Shown one piece after another: positions 52,733 to 62,908 of a stretch of DNA of 64,000 nucleotides. Numbering within the stretch: the stretch's first letter is position 1; every line of letters starts with the position of its first letter. This DNA comes from Mastigamoeba balamuthi (lineage: Eukaryota; Evosea; Mastigamoebida; Mastigamoebidae): contig CACRSC010000041.1 in assembly GCA_902651635.1 (NCBI GenBank), positions 147,999 to 211,998 of the forward strand, written 5' to 3'. A program made the translations under genes and the position numbers. Below the pieces are notes generated by a model that worked only from the letters and a program-made list of their open reading frames with translations, was not told the DNA's origin and searched no databases.

Positions 52733-54058
52733 ATGGACACACCATGCAAAACCCCCACCAAGAAGCACAAGGACAAGCGCAAGGACAAGAACAAGGGCTG
52801 CACTGGGCCAATCATCACTGTGATACCTCCACCCCAGCAGGACAAAGACCTAGACATCATGCCTCTCAGGAAAGCAGGTATGTAGCATTCTCCCCTTCCT
52901 TCTTTATTCCCACATCTTACACCCTTTCTTAACATTACTTTAGGTGCAGCTGTAGCAGCACCAGTGCAAGCTGCAGCAGCAGCAGCACCACGTGTTAGGG
53001 ACAGTGAGCAATCTGAGGATGACAACGAGAAGGAGGAGAAGGAGAAGGAGGAGGAGAAGGAGAAGAAGAAGGACGAGGACGAGAAGGAGGACAAGGACAA
53101 GGATGAGAGGTCTTGGCAGACAACTACAGGAGCACCTTACATGCATCGAAGTCTGATGAGAAGCAGAGGAGGGCACTGCAGGAGAAGCAGCAAATCTCAG
53201 CCCTTGTGAAGATGTCACGTGACCTTCTCGCCATTTTCACTGTCGAGCCCAGCAAGGAGCGTGCCCAGCAGCCCTGCACCTTTGAAGAGGTCAGGGTGGG
53301 TTCAAGGCCATGCAGATGCTGCTTGGCACAACTCTGAGCAACCTCATTGTGAGGTACAAAACCCCTTCTCCCATTCTTCCTTGTTCTCCTGGCTCTAATT
53401 CAAACTATTTTTATGCCCTTATGCATGCTGTTGAGGCAGGTACACAGTTCAGGGAGCTGACACTCAGGAAGAAGCTCATGCTCAGCATTCCTGGTACGTT
53501 TCGTTCCCTGCTCTTTGTTTTTCATATTTCTAACAATGTGTGTATAATAACTTGAAAAGTCCCAGAGCTGGAGAACCTCCCTGCAGATAGGAGGCCCTAC
53601 ATCTGCTCTGTCTGCAATAATGGCAAGGCCCATTGTCTTGCAGATAAAGCAGTGGATCAAGGTCAACTACCACTCTGTGTTAATGTAGCACCCTAAGTGA
53701 AGGTATTAACTCTTTCCCCTCTCTCTTGTTCTCTCTGCCACGTTTCCTCTGACTTTATCTACAGGTCAGATGTAAGAGAGCACTGCAACAACATCATCCA
53801 AGATCAAGGAAACCAAGCAGGCCAGCAAGGAAACGTCTTTTGCATCTGAAGACAAGGCTGAGAGCTCCAGCTCAGAGTTCATTGATGAGCTGCAGGGCAA
53901 GAAGGTAGAGAAGTGCAACAGGAATGATGACAACGACCAGGAGGAGCACAAGAAGAAGACAATGGCATGCCAGAGGATAGAAAGGAAAGCAACAAGGAGT
54001 ATGTGGCTCCAGCTGTCCCAGCTGCAGCACATCATCTTTGTTCTCATTCATCTTTGAA
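52733..54058 (+). other. Interrupted Lys/Glu-rich coding region
   Basis: From ATG 52733 (MDTPCKTPTKKHKDKRKDKN) an intron at 52878-52943 leads to an Ala-rich then strongly charged stretch (EEKEKEEEKEKKKDEDEK). A shift of frame near 53110 gives a helical block (KSDEKQRRALQEKQQISALV). Later pieces (FKAMQMLLGTTLSNLIV, ELENLPADRRPYICSVC) may be further exons, and 53770-54058 is again acidic. I cannot join all parts with GT-AG introns, so this is either a decayed gene or one of unusual structure. The composition matches the AT-richer island rather than the host genes. Confidence 0.35.
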
Positions 54059-54323
54059 GATTCAGTGGTGTCCACAGCACTCTGCAGCTCGTGTTTCACA
54101 GCCTGCACCTATACTGGATTCCATCTATTGATGCTCTTGTACACCTCTAGCTAAGTGCTGAGCTGCCTGCCTGTTCTGTTGCCTGAGTTTCCTGACCTGG
54201 GCCTCAAGTGTCCTAACATGGGACAGGTCTGGGCCAACTGGGTCGCCCTCTGGGATGTTGGCTGGGCCAAGTTGATACGATGTTAAGCTAACTACGATCA
54301 ATTGAGTTTTGTCCGGAAACGCA

Positions 54324-54328
54324 AAAAT
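54324..54328 (-). terminator. Oligo-T Pol III terminator of tRNA-Gly
   Basis: The minus strand has TTTTT directly after the 3' end of the tRNA gene, the usual RNA polymerase III stop signal. Confidence 0.75.
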
Positions 54329-54329
54329 T

Positions 54330-54399
54330 GCACTGGCCGGGACTCGAACCCGGATCGCCCGCGTGGCAGGCGAGCATTCTACCCTTAGACCACCAGTGC
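54330..54399 (-). tRNA. tRNA-Gly (anticodon GCC)
   Basis: A 70-base cloverleaf on the minus strand: acceptor GCACTGG pairs with CCAGTGC, the anticodon arm has loop CTGCCAC with anticodon GCC, and the T arm is CCGGG/CCCGG around TTCGAGT. The B box GGTTCGAGTCC is intact and no intron is present. The gene marks the boundary between the AT-rich repeat island (left) and the GC-rich genes (right). Confidence 0.93.
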
Positions 54400-54503
54400 T
54401 TCCTACAATAGTAAAGAATATGACGAAAGAGATCAGTCCTGTAAGTATCAAAGGTAGCAGTGTATCTGAAGATTTGTGACTGTGTTATTTTGTTGTGTCG
54501 CTG

Positions 54504-56341
54504 ATGGAAACCGCTGTTGATTCGGCGCATCCCACCCCTCCACCCCGTTCCTCCAAGACGGTGGTGAGCTTGCACTCCCCGACTCCGACGCCTGGCGGCC
54601 CTAGCGCTCTTCATTCGCGCTACTCGCTAGACCACACGCCCAGCAAGCTCGTCAACGACCCCATACACGGGTACGCTCTCCCCCCCGCTGCGCTCTCTTT
54701 CGCCCTCCACAGGCTTTCTTGTTCAAGCGGCCGAGCAGGCACGTGAGGATCCCCGGGGAGTGCATGAAGATTGTCGACACCCCGACGTTCCAGAGGCTGC
54801 GCGACCTCTACCAGCTGGGGACAACGTACCTCGTGTTCCCCGGCGCCAGCCACCACCGCTTCGAGCACAGCCTCGGTGCGCGAGTCCCCCTCCCCACCCG
54901 GCCCACGCACAGCTGCGCGGGCGTGCTGACAGGACTGGCAGGCGTGTGCCACCTGGCGGGGCAGATGGCGCAGAACCTCGCGCAGACCGTGGAGCAGCCC
55001 GCCGAGTACCAGCGGCGCATCGAGCTCGTGCGCATCGCGGGGCTGTGCCACGACCTGGGCCACGGGCCGTTCAGCCACGTCTTCGAGAGCTGGGCAAAGT
55101 CGCTGTGCGCATGAGCGATGCCGCGCTGCCTCGCCTGACTCGTCGGTGTGGCCCCAGAGGCCCACAGTTCCAGGACTGGGAGCACGAGGACATGTCGTGC
55201 AGGCTGCTCGACAACCTCCTCACGGGCGACATCGGGAACTACGACACTGAAGAGGTCAAGTTCATGCAGAACGCCATACGCGGGGAATCCATGTGCTCCA
55301 CCCAGCTGCAGTGCGGAACCGCCAGTTCTCACCGCGCAAAATTGGAACAGGGGACACGAGGAGGATGGCTGGCTTTTCCAGATCGTGAAGAACCAGAAGA
55401 ACAGCGTCGACGTGGACAAGTTCGACTACCTCGCCAGGGACTCGTACATGTGCGCGCTCGCCAACGTGCTCTGCCCGCCCTTGTGACACTTGCCCCAGGC
55501 TCGGGATGAAGTCGACGTACGACTGCTCTCGCTTGATGAACCACAGCAGGGCCATCGGCGGCGACATCTGCTTCCACAAGAAAGAGGCCTACAACGTGTA
55601 CGAGCTCTTCCACACCCGCTACGCGCTGTTCAAGCAGGTCTACACGCACCGCGTCGGGAGGGCGATCGAGTTCATGCTCATGGACGTCCTCAACGCCGCC
55701 GACCCGTACATGCACTACTCTGAGAGGCTGTGGGACGTGAACGAGTACTGGAAGCTCACGGACAGCGTCCTCCGGGACATCGAGTTCTCCACTTGCGAGG
55801 AGCTGAGAGAGGCGAGGTCCATCATGGAGAGGGTGCGCAGGAGGAACCTGTACAAGCTCGTTGCGGAGGTTCTTCTCCCTGCGAACAACGGCCTTCCGGA
55901 CGTGAGTGCATCCCCTCAGAGTCTCTCAGGAGTTCAATCGCTGACAAACGTTGCAGCTCGCGGGGGCAGAACGCGAGATCGCGTCGCTGGGTGATGCGGG
56001 ACTGAAGGAGAGCGACCTCATCCTCGAGGGTGTCTCCCTCAACTATGGTGCGCCCTTCGTTCTTCGAGTTTGGGGTCTTAGACCTTGGCGCTTCTCGGTT
56101 TACAGCAATGAAGGACAAGAACCCGGTCGACAACGTGAAGTTCTTCGTCAGCTCGCAGACCAGCGTCGCAGTTACCGTTCCGAAGCAGCACGTCAGCTTG
56201 CTCATCCCGGACCAGTTCGAGGAGCGCCATGTGAGGCTTTTCTGCCGCAACCCCTCGCCAATCGTCATGGCGCCTGCACGCGAGGCTTTCGCCAAGTGGC
56301 TGAAGGAGCGTGGGCTGGAGCCCATTCCGGATGACCGCTAA
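54504..56341 (+). CDS. SAMHD1-like deoxynucleotide triphosphohydrolase without SAM domain
   Basis: Eight exons, join(54504..54670, 54739..54875, 54942..55104, 55158..55310, 55351..55449, 55499..55901, 55957..56047, 56106..56341), encode 482 residues. A short disordered N-terminus replaces the SAM domain. The core follows SAMHD1 closely: VNDPIHGHVRIPGE, IVDTPTFQRLRDLYQLGT, HHRFEHSLG, HDLGHGPFSH, SVDVDKFDYLARD, ELFHTRYALFKQVYTHRVG and AMKDKNPVDNVKF. The catalytic His, His-Asp and Asp are all present. Residues lining the GTP activator site in human SAMHD1 (Lys, Asn, Asp, Gln and Arg in KLVNDP...VDTPTFQRLR) also match, so nucleotide-activated dNTP hydrolysis is likely. The 54671-54738 intron was fixed by the DPIHGH join. 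Role: control of dNTP pools. Confidence 0.93.
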
Positions 56342-56567
56342 GTTACGTACTCTGGTCCAGAAAACGCTGAGCTGTGACAGTTGCAATCCGATTTGGTCCA
56401 TAGCGAAAAGGAAAAGCGAGGAAGCCACTGTTTTTTCTTTCAGTATCCTCCGACTAGAAGGTCTTAAGGTTGCGGCAGATGATACACCCCAGAGAGAAGT
56501 CGACCCCGGGTTGAGGGTGAGGAATCCTGAAAGGTGAGTTAGAAAGAAATGTACATTTCTTAAGTGC
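56342..56567. other. Convergent spacer between SAMHD1-like and E3 ligase genes
   Basis: 226 bases holding the 3' ends of both genes; no further gene seen. Confidence 0.4.
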
Positions 56568-59536
56568 TTACTTTAACTGGCAACTCTCCGGGCCAGGACA
56601 CTGCGGAAGTGCAGACACCGGCTTACGGTTGAGGTAGTCCCCGGCGCACTGCTTGGTGTGACAGGCATTGCAGAAGTGGCCCAGGCTTGCTGTATCCAGT
56701 GATGTAAAAGGACGAACAAAGGAGGGGTCACTCACGTCCGCAGTACCACGCAGCAACAGAGCAGCAGTATCTGCACTTGTACTCTCTGAAGGTAACATTA
56801 AGATAAGATCCATCAGAAAGGCGACGCACATGTACTCCTTCCCGTGGATGGAGCAGTCCGAGGCAACTCCGATCCCCGCGCATACGTCGCACGTGAGCTG
56901 GACCCTGTAGCCGACGTGTTAGCCATCAGAATAAAAGGCAAATCTGGGTGAGCTCACGGGTCGATGTTGTCGTCAGCGGCTACGCCAGCCTGGCACTGCC
57001 GGACGCCGGCGAAGTACGGTTTCTGTATTAAGGACATCAGTCGTTGTCGCCTACCACAAAGGCGGTGATGAAGAGATCGAACTCTGCATTTGTGGCAGAG
57101 GCTGTACAGGTATCGATGCATCGCAAACTCGAGCGGCTTCTGGAAGAAAGGCGACTCTGGCGACGTGATCTCCTTCGCTTTCGTGAAGCCCTCGTACTCG
57201 AGCCGTTGCGCTGCCCTCGACTAAGGAGCATTGTGAGACCACTAAAGGAGTGGTACTAGTGCGCACTTCGACCTCGGACTTGAGCTGAAGCATCGGCTTG
57301 AGTATCGAATCCAGGGCAGTGTGCTCGATCTGCTTGTTGCACAGAGGGCACGTCATGAACCCGAACGAGATGAATGGGCTCTGCCAGCCCCGCTCCAGGC
57401 GCTGTCTCAGGCAGTGGTAGTGCAGCACATGCCCGCACGTCAGCTGGATGCATGGAGCAGCTCTGAGGACGCAGGTGAGAACAAAAAGGGACCGGGTATG
57501 GAAATTGCTGACCCCAGCTCCTCGACCCAGCAGATGTTGCAGTAGTCCGACGCGCTGCAAAGGTCGCGGCAGCAGTCGCTGTGGATGCAGGGCATACAGC
57601 GATCCTCTCCGGCGAGCCCGAAGCAAAGGTGTCCGCACGGGTGCCGTTCTGTTTGTTGGCTATATGTGAGCTACGCTATACACGGAGATTGAAGCCCGGA
57701 CTCTGGCAAGCGGCTCGGTTCTTCTCAGCACACTCCTCGTCGTCGCACACGTTGCAATCGGCATCTGATGCCGTGACAGTCTTCCCACAGAAGCGGCAAT
57801 GTCTCGAGTTGAGGTACTCCTTGTACTGTGGTTGACTTAGCAGTGAGTACATGGGCGGATACGAACCTGCTCGCATGTATACGAGCTGTGGTAGGGCACG
57901 GCAAAGCACAGGGAGCAGAACTCCGTTCCGCACCCAGCGCAGCGCATGCGGTATCGAGACCGGTGCTCCTCAGACGGGTCCCCTTGCTTTTGTTCAGCTT
58001 CTGCAGGTGCCTCTTGGGCCGCCTCGATTCTCTCGAGAACGTAGCTGCAGCCCTTGTTAGGACACCTGAACAGGGAGCCAGTGCTCCCCTGGATGACCCT
58101 CTGCATCTGCCGTGCGAGGTAATCCTCAAACGCGTCGGGAGGCATGACGGCCTGGCGGTGTTTAAGCGGCATGTGAACGTGGAAGAAGGAACCTTGATGA
58201 CCCACTGGGGGAGAGAAGCTCCGCAGTTCATGGGGCACGGTATGTCCTCAGGGAAATCCGCGGACCGCAGGCATACATGGTGCCTCAGACAATCGAAGCA
58301 GAAGTTGTGCCCGCATTCCTGTTGCAGTTAGAGATGCGGTGTACACTGACGGGTGTCGAACCAGAGAGAGCATCGCTTCCGGCTTGGACTTGCGGGAGCA
58401 AACGGAGCACACAGAGAGCTTCTCGAGGAACTCCAAGAACAGCTTCTCCTGCACCTGGTCCATCACGGGCGCCGCGGGTGCCCGCTCTCTCGGGGCTTGC
58501 GCCTCGTCCGCGTCGTCCTTGTTGATGATGACAAAGTCCTCGATGGGGTCGCGCTCCTTGTCGGTGAGGTACAGCACGACGTGTACGCACCCGGGCTGCC
58601 CCGCCGCCCTCTGTTGCAGCGGCACCCACAGATCGTGCGTCTGCAGGCACTTAGTCAGCGCGGACCCCGCCGAACTGGCGGCGCACTGTGTTCTTCATGA
58701 GCTTGGCGATGTCGATTGCCGCGACCCCGACGCACACGTCGTTCATGATGAGGCGCTTGTGCCACACGCTGACCCTCAGCGTGCCCGTGCCCTCCTGCGC
58801 CTTGATCGCGCTGGCCCCATGGTTAGAGCGTAGTCGGCCGACCCCGAGCGGGGTGGGGTGCAGCTGTCGCACAAGTCGTTGGAGTGGTTCCACATGGGCG
58901 GCTGCTGCTTGCACACGGCCGAGACGGAGACCTCATCCCCGACGGCCATGGCCACCATCGTCGCTGCTGGCAGCCCGGCGCCCTGCACAGCTCGCGCCCT
59001 CAGGTACCACTTGGCGCCCCCAGCAGGCGGCCACTGCGCAGCAGCCGCCGACCCCGCAGCTGGGAGCGGGGAGGCGGGGTCCGGGCCCAGCGGCGGCCAC
59101 AGGAAGCCGCGTACCGCCAAGCTCTCCCTCATGTCCTCTGCGCTCAGCACGCGCTCGAGGAACGCGCTCAGGCCGCGAGAGCGGTCGCGGGCGGAGCGGA
59201 ACAGCGGCCACGCGATCGTGTCCCTCGACAGCGCGGGCACGCGGTCCCCGTACTCGGCCTTGAGCTGCTCTTGGGGGTCAGCGGGGGAGGGTCGCGCGTG
59301 TGGGCGTGGGCCCTCGCACGGTCTTGTGGAGGGCCTGGAACTCGCGCAGAGAGCGCTCCACGAGCCACCTGGTCACGTCGTCGACGTGCAGCCAGTACGA
59401 CTACAAACGGTAACGGTGCGGAATCGGTCAGTTCACACGGGATTCCGCCCCCGACTTGGGTTCGCCGGACCTCGTCAGGGCCGTGGGGCTCCACGGTGAC
59501 CTTGGGCACGCCATTGAACCGAATGGGCTCCTCCAT
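56568..59536 (-). CDS. PX-C2-RING-IBR-RING-Cys-relay E3 ubiquitin ligase (MYCBP2-type TC domain)
   Basis: Fifteen exons, complement(56568..56689, 56736..56785, 56830..56904, 56958..57022, 57083..57220, 57267..57462, 57513..57648, 57684..57825, 57867..58151, 58193..58318, 58362..58640, 58687..58810, 58873..59267, 59320..59400, 59471..59536), encode 759 residues. The N-terminal third is PX-like (SYWLHVDDVTRWLVERSLRE, LSAFLERVLSAEDM) then C2 (KWYLRARAVQGAGLPAAT, GTLRVSVWHKRLIMNDV). A RING (CSVC...CGHNFCFDC...CPMNC) and an IBR (CPNKGC...CAGCGTEFCSLC...H...C) follow. After a Cys-rich bridge (HPCGHLCFGLAGEDRC) come a RING (YCNICWVEELG, CGHVLHYHC, CPLCNKQI) and a tandem-cysteine domain (RLEYEGFTKAKEI, CHKCRKPYFAGVRQC, EYKCRYCCSVAAWYC, HFCNACH). 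The last two match MYCBP2, a Cys-relay E3 that esterifies Thr. Both relay cysteines align, 52 residues apart as in human. The IBR is not followed by an obvious canonical RBR RING2. Confidence 0.88.
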
Positions 59537-59650
59537 CCACACCACAGAGAGATTAACTCGAAACAGCAGAATCCACCGACGCCACAGATCCCCGTATCTC
59601 CGCCGAGATCTTCCCCCGGCCAGCCCCCCCAGTGAGCGCGCGCGGGAAGA

Positions 59651-61102
59651 ATGGTACGCGTGGCTGTCTGCGGGTGCCTGCACGGCGAGCTGGACTCGTT
59701 CTACGACTGCGTCCGGCGCAGCGAGTCGGCGAGCGGGCGCCGCGTGGACCTCGCGATCATCTGCGGCGACTTCCAGGCCGCGCGCGACGACCGGGACCTG
59801 CGCACCGTCTCGATGCCCCCGCGCTACCGCCGCCTGGGCACGTTCCGCAACTACCTCCCGTCGCCCGACGGCGCCCCGGCAGCCCGCGCGGCGCCGTGCC
59901 CCACGCTGTTCGTCGGGGGCAACCACGAGGCGTCGGAGCACATGCGCGAGCTGCAGCACGGCGGCTGGGCGGCGCCCAACATATGGTACATGGGCGCCGC
60001 GGGCGTCGTGACGTTCGCGGGGCTGCGCATCGCGGGCGTCTCGGGGATATTCAAGCCGTACGACTACGCCCGCGGGTACGACGAGCAGGGCCCCGGGCTC
60101 ACGGACGAGTCGGCGAGGAGCGCGTACCACACGCGCGAGTTCGAGACGTTCAGGCTCGCGCAGCTGCGGGGGTCCGGCCGCCTCCTCGACGTGCTCGTCT
60201 CGCACGAGTGGCCGCGCGGCATCGTCGAGCACGGCGACGCCGAGCGGCTGTTCCGGGCCAAGTCCGACTTCCGCGCGGAGCGCCGGACGCTGGGCAGCCC
60301 CGCGCTGAGCGTCCTGCTCGAGGCGCTGCAGCCCGCGCACTGGTTCGCGGCGCACCTGCACGTCAAGTTCCCCGCGGTCGTCAGGCACGCGGGCACGGGC
60401 CGCCTGACCAAGTTCCTGGCGCTCGACAAGGTCCTCCCCGGCAGGGACTTCATGCAGGTCCTCGACATCGAGCCCGCCTCGGCCGAGCCGCTGCAGACTG
60501 CCGCCATCGCGTACGACCCCGAGTGGCTGTGCATCGCCCACGCCGCCCACGCGCTGTACCCCGCGGTGAGGTCGTACCCTCGGCTGCTGCCTCGGCCCGA
60601 GATGGGGGCGGCCGCGCTGCCGCCGGCGTCCATGGCGCCGTCGGCCGAGCGGGTCAAGGCCGTCGAGCTGGCTGCCCTGGCCAGCGACGGCAGCAGCGCC
60701 CTGGTCGCCCCGCCGGCATCGGAGGAGGAGCTTCGTGCTGGGTGGGCGCGCAGGGACATGTTCCTGCGCCTGCTCGAGCGCCTCGTCGGCGAGCCCCTGC
60801 CCAGCCAGCAGGCGTACTCTGCCGTGCCTGTCCCTGCGCCCGCTGCGCAGGCCAAGACCCCCAATCCGGAGGAGATCGACTTGTGCGACGGAGCCCCCGA
60901 CGCGAACCCGGAGGAGATCGATCTCGACGAAACGGAGCAAGCGCCTGCCAGCGGGCCGAACCCCGAAGAGATCGACCTGTGCGGTGGAGCCACCGAAGAC
61001 GCCGTGCAGTCTCCAGTTCAAGGAGAGCAGCACGCGACTGGCGGGGCGGGGCTGGAGGGTGACGACAGCGGCCTGGAGAACAAGCGCCAACGTATTCAAT
61101 AG
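59651..61102 (+). CDS. DBR1: RNA lariat debranching enzyme DBR1
   Basis: A single exon of 483 residues. The metallophosphoesterase signatures are complete: VAVCGCLHGELD, IICGDFQAARDD, LFVGGNHEAS, SGIFKPYDYARGY, LVSHEWPRGI and AAHLHVKF. DBR1 cleaves the 2'-5' bond of intron lariats so that introns can be degraded, an essential job in a genome with so many introns. The C-terminal domain ends in a disordered tail with the phrase NPEEIDL three times (60866-60980). Related NPEEI sequences occur in the tails of other DBR1 proteins. The start is 114 bases from the divergent E3 ligase. Strong GC bias gives a 643-codon antisense frame that is not a gene. Confidence 0.95.
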   Translation: MVRVAVCGCLHGELDSFYDCVRRSESASGRRVDLAIICGDFQAARDDRDLRTVSMPPRYRRLGTFRNYLPSPDGAPAARAAPCPTLFVGGNHEASEHMRELQHGGWAAPNIWYMGAAGVVTFAGLRIAGVSGIFKPYDYARGYDEQGPGLTDESARSAYHTREFETFRLAQLRGSGRLLDVLVSHEWPRGIVEHGDAERLFRAKSDFRAERRTLGSPALSVLLEALQPAHWFAAHLHVKFPAVVRHAGTGRLTKFLALDKVLPGRDFMQVLDIEPASAEPLQTAAIAYDPEWLCIAHAAHALYPAVRSYPRLLPRPEMGAAALPPASMAPSAERVKAVELAALASDGSSALVAPPASEEELRAGWARRDMFLRLLERLVGEPLPSQQAYSAVPVPAPAAQAKTPNPEEIDLCDGAPDANPEEIDLDETEQAPASGPNPEEIDLCGGATEDAVQSPVQGEQHATGGAGLEGDDSGLENKRQRIQ

Positions 61103-61212
61103 ATTGGATCTTGCGTGATCACGCCAGAGATATTCCCGGCGTGCTTTCCCGTCCGAGATATCTGTTGATTTTTATTATTTGACACCAGTAGTGTTGCACT
61201 AGAGTTTGCCCA

Positions 61213-61933
61213 ATGTCCGCCAGGAACCGTGCCGCGCTGCGCCTCCTCTCCGACCTGCAGTCCATCACCCGCGAGCCCCCGGAGGTATCGCCTCGTGCCC
61301 CCCACCTCGCCCCTTGTGACCCCCCTGTGCTCATTTGCCCTTTTTCCAATTGTGCCCCACAGGGAGCGTCCGCCAGGCCTGTGAGCGAGTCCGACGTCTT
61401 CACGTGGGTGGCTACTGTGTTCGGCCCCGTCGAGACCCCGTGGGAGGGTGCGCGCCCGCCCAATTCCCGCCGCGCGTGGCAATTGACTGGGTCGGGGCGT
61501 ATTTTGCAGGCGGCATTTTCTCTCTGCGGCTCATGTTCCCCGACGACTACCCCGAGAAGCCCCCGCGCGTGCGCTTCACGAGCGAGATGTTCCACCCCAA
61601 CGGTACGCGCCGGGCCCGCCCCCCTGCGCTGTCAGCTGACGCGGGAGGGGCTTTGCTTTTTTGTGCAGTGTTCGCCGATGGGCACCTCTGCCTCGACGTT
61701 ATACAGGACAAGTGGTCGCCCGTCTTCTCGGTGTCGACGATCCTCACTAGCATCCAGTCCCTGCTGACCGACCCCAACCCCAACTCCCCCGGTACAATTG
61801 ATCGCTGCCCCGCCCTATCTGACCCTGTGGCTCGTCCGCAGCCAACCCCGAGGCCGCCAGGCTGCTCAAGGACGACGTCAAGGCGTACAACAGGCGCGTC
61901 CGCAAGTGCGCCGAGAAGACGCTCGAGTCCTGA
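61213..61933 (+). CDS. RAD6/UBE2A-type ubiquitin-conjugating enzyme
   Basis: Five exons, join(61213..61284, 61363..61447, 61510..61602, 61669..61791, 61842..61933), encode 154 residues, typical of a class I E2. [54 protein letters not shown] with the catalytic Cys, and [19 protein letters not shown] follow RAD6/UBE2A/B closely. In fungi and animals this E2 acts in post-replication repair and H2B ubiquitylation. Four of its introns are 50-78 nt. Two AGATAT motifs lie at about 61126-61137 and 61154-61164 in the 110-base promoter. It could serve neighbouring E3 proteins, but adjacency to the Cys-relay E3 is not evidence of pairing. Confidence 0.93.
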
Positions 61934-62065
61934 GGAAGTTCCCGAATGACGCCCTCCGCTTTTGTTTTTTCTTCTCTCTACTCTCCCGACACACGCGCAA
62001 CGCCCTCCCACCTCCCCCCGGCACGCGGCTTTGCATAAAGCAAGGAGATAGTTTACGACGGGGAA

Positions 62066-62908
62066 TCAGAGCACGATGCTGAAGTTGTTGCGCTTGGTTC
62101 CGGTGCGTATCAGGCGCTTGGGGAACTCCCCCGCGGCGTCGGTCCCCCCGGGGACGCGGCGCAGCACGTAGAAGGCCAGCTTCGGCGAGGACGACGTCTG
62201 GACGACAGAGAGCCCCAGCTTGGCGCACATCTCCTCAAACAGCCCGTGCGTCATGTAGCGCGAGTTGTCGAAGCACGCCCTGGGCAGCACGACAATCACG
62301 ATGCCGCCGTCCTCCTGCGCGAGGTCGCGCGCGCGCAGGAGCATCTGGCCCCTCTTGGCGGGGTCGCCCTCGAAGTTGATCACGAGGCTCGCGACGACCA
62401 CGTCGTAGCGCGGCGGCGGCACGAGGTCGAGCAGGTCGGCCTTGGTCACCGTGCTGTCGGGCGGGTTGATGTCGATGCACGTCGCGCGGATGCCCTGCGA
62501 GTGCTCGTAGTCGTTGTGGTGGCTGCCGACGTCCAGCAGCGTCAGCGGCGCGCGCACTCCGAGCTCGTGCAGCGTCTTGAGCACCCACTTGCTCGACCGG
62601 AACTTGTGCGTCACCGCAGTGGCCCGCATCGACGCCTGCTGGTACAGCTCGAGCCCGCCGGCCTCCTCCGCTTTGTGCTTCAGCTCGGCGATCTTGAGCG
62701 CCTTCGCGGCGGCGTCCAGCGTGGCGTCGGCCTCGGCCGCCGCGATCTGCTTATTGATGACGTGGTACTCGCGGATCACCTGTCTTCTCTTCTTCTGGCT
62801 GCGCGGCGCCGGTGGTCAGTTCTGGGGCGGCGGCACTTGGGGGTACACTTGCCTCAAGTGGGGTTTGTCGCGCTGCATGATGCCCACGGCCTTCTTTCGG
62901 GTCTTCAT
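62066..62908 (-). CDS. BMT2: Bmt2/SAMTOR-family methyltransferase, probable rRNA adenine-N1 methyltransferase
   Basis: Two exons, complement(62066..62794, 62849..62908), encode 262 residues starting MKTRKKAVGIMQRDK. The join gives KKRRQVIREYHVINK, the basic family lead-in. The Rossmann core reads LTLLDVGSHHNDYEHSQGI, ATCIDINPPDSTVTKADLLD and VVASLVINFEGDPAKRGQML, matching yeast Bmt2, which makes m1A2142 of 25S rRNA; the animal homologue SAMTOR instead senses SAM for TORC1. The short acidic-substrate loop and basic N-terminus favour the rRNA role. Its ATG is only 90 bases from the divergent beta-helix gene. Confidence 0.82.

Noticed and set aside
57684-58640. Canonical RBR ligase (RING1-IBR-RING2)
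   Set aside because: RING and IBR are clear, but what follows is a Cys-rich bridge leading to a MYCBP2-type RING and TC domain; I see no RBR RING2 with its catalytic Cys.
59168-61099. 643-codon minus-strand frame opposite DBR1
   Set aside because: Shadow of a very GC-rich gene; composition is Arg/Ala/Gly-biased with no domain, and the plus strand is a clear DBR1.
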